From a bacterium (lineage in GTDB: Bacteria; Bacillota; Bacilli; Lactobacillales; Streptococcaceae), in the NCBI GenBank assembly GCA_905221065.1, contig CAJNBS010000005.1, positions 49,589 through 113,588 on the forward strand: a DNA stretch of 64,000 nt, given 5' to 3'. The notes under the pieces were generated by a model. That model had not been told where the DNA came from and ran no database searches. It was given only the letters and a program-made list of their open reading frames with translations. Each line of letters opens with the position of its first letter. Within the stretch, counting starts at the first letter, position 1. Below are positions 18,123-25,996 of the stretch, piece by piece. Both the position numbers and the translations under genes were made by a program.

Positions 18123-19835
18123 CTAATCTTTACCACCTAGTTTCTCATTGATTTTCATCATCACACTAGCAATTTTTTCGCCCCAATAAGGGTCTGAGGC
18201 ATATTCCACATTCATACCAGATGCCTTGTTTCCAAGGAAGGTTCTGCCCCTATCGATATAATTTTCCTTAATCCACTTAGTTGCACCTAAAATTCCCTTA
18301 TCCACATCATCAAATTTCTTAGCAGAAAGGTAAGGAGTCGTATCATAGGCTGTAATTCCAAAGAAATTATTCTTATCTTTGGCAATCTTACTTCGTCCCC
18401 AGTCGCTTTCTAAGGCACTATGGGCAAGGAGATAGAGGGCATTGATATGGTAATGTTCTTCAGCTTCCTTAAAAGTAGCGCCCTTATTTTCTAAGAGGCT
18501 ATTGTTAATGTTTAGCAGACTAAATACCTTATCCAAGTCTTCAGCACTATAATTTGTAGTCTCTGTCAAATCTTTGAAAAGGAAGTGATTTTCAAGCTTA
18601 AAACCATCAAAATGCAGGCCATCTGCCGAATAATATTTCTTGCCTACTTCCATATCAGAAAGATGAGAAGCTACTGGGATACTAGCATTCTGAGCCACAT
18701 AGTGATAAAAACGGTGGCCATCACTCTCATAATAAGGGATAAAGTCCTTACTAGCATCTAGTGCTTGTAAATCTTCTGTTTTCATATAGCCTGACAAACC
18801 AGAAACAGTAATAGCCAGGCGCTTATCATCACTTTTTCTATCCTTATCTAGCCAGACGACACTACCTTGCGATATATAGGACAGCTTTTCACCATCTGCA
18901 TTATAGATATTTGCTGTGACAGGCACTACTTGATAGTACGCAACATTTTCATTTGTAGCTTTCTCTCCAAGCCATTTACCGTCGCTTCCAAGCTGATAAC
19001 CATCTACTGTCTCATTTTTCGCCATGTAGCCACCAGATTTGAAGTAGTACCAGGCTTGACTTTTAGAATCGTATAACCATTCTTTCTCAGTCATTTTGCC
19101 ATCAGACTTGAGGTAAAACCATGACTCTTTATCCCAAATCCATTCATTGGCTGCCATATAGCCACCAGATTTGAGATAATAATAGTGACCATTTTCGAAA
19201 ATCCATTCTTTATCAGCATGATTCCCATTTTCTTTAATGTAAAACCAAGATTGGTATTGTTTGTCAAAAAGCCAACCTTGCTGTACTTTGGCACCACTAG
19301 CATTCACATAAGCCTGGTCAATCCACTGACTTGTCAGTAAATAACCACCGGATTTGAAATAATAGTCCTTCCCTTTAATTTGGAGCCATTCTTTCTCTGC
19401 GTGTTGTCCATCTGCTTTGATATAAAACCAAGCATCGTATCGAGAATCATAGACCCAATCTTCTATTACCTTGGCACCTGTTGAACCAACATAGGAAGCA
19501 CCTACCCAAGCATTTCTTTTCATCTTTCCATTTTGGTCAAGATAATAAAAGGCTCCCTTGTCTTCTATCCATTCTGATTTGGCCATATAGCCACCAGATT
19601 TGAGGTAAAAGTAGTCGTCACCTTGCTTTAGCCATTCATTTTCAGCATAGTTAGCATCTGCTTTTATATAAAACCAAGATTGATAGTGAGCATCAAAAAC
19701 CCACTCATTAGCTGCTGGACTACCATCTGCTTTCAGGTATTGTTTTCCTTGCCAAGTACCATCACTAGCCATTGCACTCTCTGGTCTGGCTAAGAAAAAT
19801 AGCAGGGCTAAAAAAATAAATTTCAATTTCTTCAT
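18123..19835 (-). CDS. lytB: Choline-binding endo-beta-N-acetylglucosaminidase LytB
   Basis: Secreted wall hydrolase needed for daughter-cell separation, attached to choline on teichoic acids. The start is the ATG at 19835 (MKKLKFIFLALL, 570 aa) with GAGGAAG eight bases upstream. A signal peptide ends about residue 24. Residues about 25-295 hold roughly a dozen choline-binding repeats (W...WFYIK/YYLKSGG patterns). Then follow an SH3-like region and a C-terminal GH73 domain with LLAHSALESDWGRS, whose Glu is the predicted catalytic acid. Pneumococcal LytB is longer (about 658-702 aa by memory), so this allele has fewer repeats. Confidence 0.94.
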   Translation of the reverse strand: MKKLKFIFLALLFFLARPESAMASDGTWQGKQYLKADGSPAANEWVFDAHYQSWFYIKADANYAENEWLKQGDDYFYLKSGGYMAKSEWIEDKGAFYYLDQNGKMKRNAWVGASYVGSTGAKVIEDWVYDSRYDAWFYIKADGQHAEKEWLQIKGKDYYFKSGGYLLTSQWIDQAYVNASGAKVQQGWLFDKQYQSWFYIKENGNHADKEWIFENGHYYYLKSGGYMAANEWIWDKESWFYLKSDGKMTEKEWLYDSKSQAWYYFKSGGYMAKNETVDGYQLGSDGKWLGEKATNENVAYYQVVPVTANIYNADGEKLSYISQGSVVWLDKDRKSDDKRLAITVSGLSGYMKTEDLQALDASKDFIPYYESDGHRFYHYVAQNASIPVASHLSDMEVGKKYYSADGLHFDGFKLENHFLFKDLTETTNYSAEDLDKVFSLLNINNSLLENKGATFKEAEEHYHINALYLLAHSALESDWGRSKIAKDKNNFFGITAYDTTPYLSAKKFDDVDKGILGATKWIKENYIDRGRTFLGNKASGMNVEYASDPYWGEKIASVMMKINEKLGGKD

Positions 19836-19865
19836 TAATTTACTTCCTCTGTTCTTACTCATTTC

Positions 19866-19871
19866 ATTATA
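19866..19871 (-). promoter_or_regulatory. lytB -10 element
   Basis: The minus strand reads TTTTGATATAATG, an extended -10, about 31 nt upstream of the lytB ATG. No convincing -35 at standard spacing. Confidence 0.55.
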
Positions 19872-19932
19872 TCAAAATTCTCTATAATCAACATTACAAA
19901 CTAATAAAAATCAAGAACAGATTGATTGCAGT

Positions 19933-21682
<1,750 letters not shown>

Positions 21683-21716
21683 GACTTTTCCTCCTTAAAT
21701 TTTAAGGGGACCAGAC

Positions 21717-21744
21717 AAAGAAAAGACCTTGCTAGTGCAAGGCC
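21717..21744 (-). terminator. Leader terminator (PyrR attenuator) upstream of pyrK
   Basis: The minus strand GGCCTTGC-ACTA-GCAAGGTC forms an 8-bp stem followed by TTTTCTTTGT, in the untranslated leader about 35 nt before the pyrK start. It is the terminator half of a transcription attenuator. Confidence 0.85.
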
Positions 21745-21829
21745 TCAGTTAAAATCGTACAACACAAGAGAGCACACTCAAAAAGTCTCCTCTAGAAAAT
21801 TGTACTATTCTTTTATCTGACACCTTGTG

Positions 21830-21843
21830 AGTCTCTCTGGACT
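21830..21843 (-). promoter_or_regulatory. PyrR-binding RNA element
   Basis: The leader transcript contains AGUCCAGAGAGACU, matching the conserved PyrR-binding core (ARUCCNGNGAGRYU). PyrR with UMP bound here should favour the downstream terminator and so shut off pyrK-pyrDb when pyrimidines are plentiful. Confidence 0.9.
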
Positions 21844-21867
21844 CCCCTTAAAGGTTAAATTTTTACT

Positions 21868-21896
21868 AGTATACTCTTTCAGTTAAAAAAAGTCAA
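21868..21896 (-). promoter_or_regulatory. pyrK-pyrDb promoter
   Basis: The minus strand has TTGACT (21896-21891), a 17-nt spacer and TATACT (21873-21868), a near-consensus sigma-A promoter giving a leader of about 180 nt. The -35 lies within the gloA terminator stem. Confidence 0.85.
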
Positions 21897-21921
21897 GTAG
21901 AAAACGAACATTCTACTTGAC
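21884..21921 (-). terminator. gloA terminator
   Basis: The minus strand GTCAAGTAGAA and TTCTACTTGAC form a perfect 11-bp stem around an eight-base loop, followed by seven Us. It begins 10 nt after the gloA stop codon. Confidence 0.9.
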
Positions 21922-21930
21922 CTCACGAGA

Positions 21931-22311
21931 TTATTTTTCACGAATGACTTCAACCTTGTAGCCATCAGGGTCTTTAACAAAGTAATAGTTAGGTGCAGTT
22001 CCTGGTAGACCATTTGGCTGAGTCACTTCATAGCCTTTTGCACTGTGCTCTTGATGAAGAGCTTCAAGATCAGGTGTACTTAGGGCGATGTGGGCAAACC
22101 CATCTCCAACCACATAAGGACCGTGATCGTAGTTATAAGTCAACTCCAACTCATAGTCGTCACCCTCAAGACCTAGATAAACAATCGTGAAGGCATGATC
22201 TGGAAAATCTCTGCGACGCAATTCTTTAAATCCAAAAGCATCTTGATAAAATGCGATTGATTTTTCAAGGTTTTCTACTCGCAAGCAAGTGTGTAGCATT
22301 TTTGAAGCCAT
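21931..22311 (-). CDS. gloA: Lactoylglutathione lyase-like glyoxalase (GloA)
   Basis: Member of the vicinal oxygen chelate family, annotated as glyoxalase I, detoxifying methylglyoxal adducts. The 126-residue protein shows the paired beta-alpha-beta-beta-beta modules with metal ligands expected in MLHTCLRVEN (His7), YELELTYN, FAHIALSTPD and YKVEVIREK. Start ATG at 22311 follows AAAGGAG. The thiol cofactor in streptococci is not evident from sequence. It lies downstream of the rplT terminator. Confidence 0.88.
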   Translation of the reverse strand: MASKMLHTCLRVENLEKSIAFYQDAFGFKELRRRDFPDHAFTIVYLGLEGDDYELELTYNYDHGPYVVGDGFAHIALSTPDLEALHQEHSAKGYEVTQPNGLPGTAPNYYFVKDPDGYKVEVIREK

Positions 22312-22330
22312 ATTTGTCTCCTTTATTTTT

Positions 22331-22362
22331 AAAAAGACTGGGACAATCCTGTTCCAGTCTTA
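22331..22362 (-). terminator. Terminator after infC-rpmI-rplT
   Basis: The minus strand AAGACTGG, an 11-12-nt internal part and CCAGTCTT form a stem followed by TTTAAAAAT. It starts a few bases after the rplT stop. Confidence 0.8.
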
Positions 22363-22369
22363 TCAGTTA

Positions 22370-22729
22370 TTATTTACCAAGTTTTGCTTTAGCTGCATCT
22401 GCAAGAGCTGTGAAAGCTGCTGCATCGTTAACAGCCAAGTCAGCAAGCATTTTACGGTTAACTTCGATCTCAGCCAATTTCAAACCATGCATCAATTGTG
22501 AGTATGAAAGTCCGTTCATACGAGCTGCCGCGTTGATACGAGTGATCCACAATTTGCGGAAGTCACGTTTTTTCTGACGACGGTCACGGTATGCATAGTA
22601 GTAAGAGTTCATTACTTGTTCTTTTGCAGTACGGAACAAGATGTGTTTAGCTCCATAGTAACCTTTTGCTAATTTAAGAATACGTTTACGACGTTTGCGT
22701 GATACAACGCCACCTTTAACACGTGCCAT
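22370..22729 (-). CDS. rplT: 50S ribosomal protein L20
   Basis: Early-assembly large-subunit protein. The 119-residue sequence begins [26 protein letters not shown], the universal L20 pattern, and contains [20 protein letters not shown]. In Bacillus L20 represses the infC operon through its leader. Third gene of infC-rpmI-rplT, followed by a terminator. Confidence 0.98.
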   Translation of the reverse strand: MARVKGGVVSRKRRKRILKLAKGYYGAKHILFRTAKEQVMNSYYYAYRDRRQKKRDFRKLWITRINAAARMNGLSYSQLMHGLKLAEIEVNRKMLADLAVNDAAAFTALADAAKAKLGK

Positions 22730-22780
22730 GTTTTATTTCCTCCAAATATTTCCTAGAATTGTTTACTTACAGTCAAGCTA

Positions 22781-22981
22781 TTATTTCAAGCGAGTAAGCA
22801 TTGCTTTGATACGTTTGTAGTCTCCTGAATGCACCATAGATGCTTTACGAAGATGACGACGTTGTTTCTTAGTTTTTCCGTGGAAACGGTGAGAAGTGTA
22901 AGCACGGAAACGTTTAAGTCCACCAGAACCTGTACGTTTGAAACGTTTAGCTGATGCGCGGTGTGTTTTTTGTTTTGGCAT
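22781..22981 (-). CDS. rpmI: 50S ribosomal protein L35
   Basis: Small basic ribosomal protein of 66 residues, [20 protein letters not shown], with the [11 protein letters not shown] segment typical of L35. Second gene of the infC operon, 32 nt after infC and 51 nt before rplT. Confidence 0.98.
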   Translation of the reverse strand: MPKQKTHRASAKRFKRTGSGGLKRFRAYTSHRFHGKTKKQRRHLRKASMVHSGDYKRIKAMLTRLK

Positions 22982-23013
22982 GATTTTTTCTCCTTTATTT
23001 AACTTTCTGACAA

Positions 23014-23535
23014 TTATTTTTTGTCAGTCGCTGGCGCCAATTGCATGAACATTTGACGTCCATCCATTTTAGCACGTTGTTCGATGATGGCAATATCTTG
23101 AGTTGCTTCAGCAAACTCGGCTAAAACTTTTGCACCAATCTCTTTATGGGTAATCATACGACCCTTAAAGCGAATAGATACCTTAACTTTATTTCCTTTT
23201 TCAAGGAATTTGCGTGCATTGCGAAGTTTTGTATCAAAGTCACCCTTGTCAATCGTTGGACTTAGACGAACTTCTTTCACAGTAACAACACTTTGTTTTT
23301 TACGTTGTTCTTTTTGCTTCTTCTGGTACTCAAATTTGAACTTACCGTAGTCCATAATTTTTGCAACAGGTGGTTTGGCTTGGGGTTGAATCAATACTAG
23401 GTCAACATTAGCGTTATCAGCCAAAGCTTGCGCTTCACTGAGTGGCTTGATGCCTAGCTGCTCTCCTTCAAGACCAATCAAGCGAACTTCACGTACACGA
23501 ATCTCATCATTGATGAATAAGTCTTGCTTTGCTAT
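23014..23535 (-). CDS. infC: Translation initiation factor IF-3 (probable AUA start)
   Basis: IF-3 ensures start-codon fidelity and subunit dissociation. I place the start at an ATA codon at 23535 (173 aa, reading [14 protein letters not shown]), because GAGGTG lies exactly six bases upstream and the length matches Bacillus IF-3. An in-frame TTG at 23571, commonly annotated, has no ribosome-binding site and falls next to the leader terminator. A non-AUG start fits the known autoregulation of infC by IF-3. Conserved segments [15 protein letters not shown] and [13 protein letters not shown] are present. Confidence 0.9.
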
Positions 23536-23560
23536 GGTTTTCACCTCTTTTGTTTTATTA

Positions 23561-23599
23561 GAGAAAAACAATAGCGGACTCGTAAATATACAAGCCCGC
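23561..23599 (-). terminator. infC leader attenuator hairpin
   Basis: The minus strand GCGGGCTTGTA-TATT-TACGAGTCCGC makes an 11-bp stem with two G-U pairs, followed by TATTGTTTTTC. It sits in the infC leader just upstream of the start codon, as in L20/IF-3 operon leaders that act by attenuation. Confidence 0.7.
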
Positions 23600-23695
23600 A
23601 CGTTATGATAGCGTTTCTTAGAAACTTTTCATCCGTAGGGCCAGGCAACTTAATGTCACAAGGCGAGAAGCTCTCACTTCTGCTTTTCTCAACTT
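23600..23695 (-). promoter_or_regulatory. infC operon 5' leader (L20-leader-like)
   Basis: About 95 nt of transcribed leader between the promoter and the attenuator hairpin. It has several potential stems (for example AGAAGTGAGAGCTTCT). Position and the downstream terminator resemble autogenously controlled infC-rpmI-rplT leaders; sequence alone does not identify the ligand. Confidence 0.5.
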
Positions 23696-23699
23696 TTAT

Positions 23700-23728
23700 A
23701 TGATACCAAGTTTTCTAGCACTTGTCAA
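23700..23728 (-). promoter_or_regulatory. infC operon promoter
   Basis: The minus strand has TTGACA (23728-23723), a 17-nt spacer and TATCAT (23705-23700), a strong sigma-A promoter consistent with high expression. Confidence 0.85.
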
Positions 23729-23851
23729 GATAAAAAGTTATTTTTTTGAAAAGTTTGTGTTTGTATTTTGCTTTGATTTCCTAATCAAAAAGAGAGAAAC
23801 AACTTGATTCCCTCTCTGTATTAGTTTTTCCACACCTTCCCTATAGGAATG

Positions 23852-25036
23852 CTAAAACCTATTAAAAACTTCCTTTTTACGTGAACTTCCCCATCTTTCG
23901 ATAAATAGAATCCCCACTAACAAAAGGATAATCAGGCAAGGAAGTAAGACTAGCCCCATACCCCAATTCAGATTGACATTATCAATTTGCTTAGGTAATC
24001 TTCCAGATAAAATCTCCACTGAACGCAAGTAAGTAAAGGGAATCAGATGTGCAATCCTTTGAAGAGGCTGAATTGTTTGGATGCCAAACAATAAGCCAAC
24101 AATCCCAATGAGTGAAAGAAAGAGGACAGGCATTTTTGTCTTGAAAAAGTAAGCAATCAAGTACACTACTTCCACAATGACGATAAAGGCTAAGAAAGCT
24201 AAGAACAAGCTAGGAAATAACACATCCTGTATCTTTCCAATAGTTACCTCTTGATTCGTTAAGCTATAAATCGGGTAGGGATAATCTAACTGTCCAAAAC
24301 CACTTATCAGACTTCCTACTAGAAAAGAAAATCCGCTGATTCCGATAAACAGCACACTTACATATCCCACTCCAACTCCAAGAGAAGATATTGCAAATGT
24401 AACTTTTGAAAAAGGATATAAGTGAGCTGTGTCCAGATGATTTTGATATCTTTCTGCAAATAGTTGCGTTAGCATAAAAATAATAGCAACCACAAACAAG
24501 CTTGGGATGATAGCCTCTAAAATCCAGACAATCTGATCAATCCCGTGGGTCGGATAAACTAAATTGTGGGCTTTTATGTTCAAGGGATATAGGGCTTGGT
24601 AAGTCTTTCGTTCACGGTCAACCGCCATTTTTAAGTCAGAACTAGAAGTCGGTTGCTTCGATACAATTTCATAACTCTTTTCCTCAGCTTGCCACTGCAA
24701 ATAGTAGGCTTCTTTCCAGCGTCCTTCTCTTAACAAAGCCAAAATTTCTTTCTTTTGAGTCAAAAGATTTTTTTCCGATTCTAAATTAATTTTAGCAATC
24801 TGGTATTCCTCCGAGTTGGTATCAGATATTTGGGAGAGTTTCTCTTCATATTCATTGATGACTCTCTCATCTTTTACAAGACGGGTTTCCAACTCGCTCT
24901 CCAAGCTGACGGAGTTTGCAGTCTGACTATTAAAATAAAAGGTAACACCGAGTCCAGATACAAATAAAGCTAAGATAATCCAGTTTAAGCGACTTTTGAA
25001 AACTTTTTTTAATAAAAATAGACTAACATCTTTCAT
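23852..25036 (-). CDS. ABC-2-type transporter permease
   Basis: Membrane subunit of a small ABC exporter of unknown substrate. The 394-residue protein has an N-terminal membrane segment (residues about 16-32) and a long extracytoplasmic, Glu/Lys-rich helical region (about 35-165) predicted as coiled coil. A cluster of five or six membrane segments follows to the C-terminus. This layout resembles permeases of lantibiotic-immunity or ABC-2 exporters. It starts 3 nt after its ATPase partner. No function can be assigned from sequence. Confidence 0.75.
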   Translation of the reverse strand: MKDVSLFLLKKVFKSRLNWIILALFVSGLGVTFYFNSQTANSVSLESELETRLVKDERVINEYEEKLSQISDTNSEEYQIAKINLESEKNLLTQKKEILALLREGRWKEAYYLQWQAEEKSYEIVSKQPTSSSDLKMAVDRERKTYQALYPLNIKAHNLVYPTHGIDQIVWILEAIIPSLFVVAIIFMLTQLFAERYQNHLDTAHLYPFSKVTFAISSLGVGVGYVSVLFIGISGFSFLVGSLISGFGQLDYPYPIYSLTNQEVTIGKIQDVLFPSLFLAFLAFIVIVEVVYLIAYFFKTKMPVLFLSLIGIVGLLFGIQTIQPLQRIAHLIPFTYLRSVEILSGRLPKQIDNVNLNWGMGLVLLPCLIILLLVGILFIERWGSSRKKEVFNRF

Positions 25037-25039
25037 AAA

Positions 25040-25627
25040 CTAAACCTCTTCTATCTTTCCCCGATGAATGGTTACTACTCTATCGCAGACATCAACCAAC
25101 TCTTCCTTATAGTGGGAACTTAAAAGAACCAGCTGATCTTGTCTATCGATTTGTGCTAGCCTATCAAAAAACTTCTGTCGATAATACTCATCTAAGCCAT
25201 TTGTAATCTCATCCATAAGCCAGCATTTCGCCTGACTGAGGAAATACATGGCAATCACCAAGCGTTGCTTCATGCCTAAGGAATACTTGCGAATGGGAAG
25301 ACTGATATAGTCAGACATTTCCCAATAGGCAATTTCATCCCTCAAGTTCAGACCTGACTTCCAGATGTTTTTGATAAGACGAAGGTAGTCCATCCCACTT
25401 AAGTTTTCATCCAGCCATTCAATACTCTCATAATAAAATAAAGAAGGAGGGGCTGCGATATTTCCACTACTTATAGGAATTAAATTGCTAATGGCGCGGA
25501 ACAGGGTCGTCTTTCCAGAGCCATTTATAGCAAGAATACCATAAATCCTACCCTTTTCAAATGTAAAATCAACATCTTGTAAGATGACTTGTCGCGTTTT
25601 TAAGGTCACATGAGTAAGCTGCAACAT
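25040..25627 (-). CDS. ABC transporter ATP-binding protein (short, 195 aa)
   Basis: Energises the adjacent permease. Walker A is AINGSGKTTLF (Ala where the first Gly is usual), the signature is YSLGMKQRLVIAMYFL and Walker B is CWLMDEITNGLDE, with the switch His in LLSSHYKEEL. At 195 residues it is shorter than typical ABC-2 ATPases of 220-300, ending soon after the H-loop. Start ATG at 25627 follows AGGAGGG. Transcribed from a promoter nearly 300 nt upstream. Confidence 0.85.
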   Translation of the reverse strand: MLQLTHVTLKTRQVILQDVDFTFEKGRIYGILAINGSGKTTLFRAISNLIPISSGNIAAPPSLFYYESIEWLDENLSGMDYLRLIKNIWKSGLNLRDEIAYWEMSDYISLPIRKYSLGMKQRLVIAMYFLSQAKCWLMDEITNGLDEYYRQKFFDRLAQIDRQDQLVLLSSHYKEELVDVCDRVVTIHRGKIEEV

Positions 25628-25910
25628 ATCTTGCCCTCCTTTTTATCACTCTTGAAAGATTAACAACCACCGTTGTAATAATTTATGTCTCTAAAAAATC
25701 GTAATTTCAACCACCATCAACGTTATACTCATCATATCTATCATAACGAGACTGTGATAATTCGTATTATATCCTCAAACAGTATTCCAATCATACCGAT
25801 AACTTTCAAGAACGCTTACAATAGATATACTGGACTGAAAAAGACCAATAATCATAAACTAACTAATTAAACGATTTTTGCTAATTTTTAATGGTTTTAT
25901 ATCATCAATG

Positions 25911-25925
25911 TTGAAGACGCTTTCA
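25911..25925 (-). promoter_or_regulatory. cre-like CcpA site downstream of the ABC promoter
   Basis: The minus strand ATGAAAGCGTCTTCA matches WTGNAARCGNWWWCA except for one position and overlaps the end of the -10 hexamer, a repressing position for CcpA. Confidence 0.5.
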
Positions 25926-25953
25926 TTATATCGTTTTTATCATTATTATGCAA
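25925..25953 (-). promoter_or_regulatory. Promoter of the ABC transporter operon
   Basis: The minus strand has TTGCAT (25953-25948), a 17-nt spacer and TATAAT (25930-25925). The next minus-strand gene begins at 25627. Confidence 0.75.
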
Positions 25954-25996
25954 CAGATTTTTAGTTTATTTTACTAATATATCATCTTTGTCCTTA

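Larger units (their letters stand above)
25628..25996. other. AT-rich intergenic leader of the ABC transporter (369 bp)
   Basis: No credible gene. It holds a promoter and cre-like site on the minus strand (25911-25953) and thus about 290 nt of predicted leader. A short palindrome ACAAC-GGTG-GTTGT occurs near 25665-25680. The minus-strand leader has a few very short ATG-started frames without ribosome-binding sites, and a TACGAATT resembling a cin-box with one mismatch at a non-functional distance. Confidence 0.6.

Noticed and set aside
19880..19915. Possible WalR (VicR) box upstream of lytB
   Set aside because: TGTAAT is present but the second repeat is degenerate (TTATAG). LytB is a known WalR-linked gene by memory, yet the sequence does not support a site.
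25755..25765. TACGAATT on the minus strand, resembling a cin-box
   Set aside because: One mismatch in the eight-base core and about 130 nt from the next start, unlike the 20-22 nt at coiA and comEA.
25685..25870. 61-codon open frame on the plus strand in the ABC leader
   Set aside because: No ribosome-binding site, unusual His/Asn/Ile-rich composition matching random AT-rich sequence, and the opposite strand is the one with a promoter.
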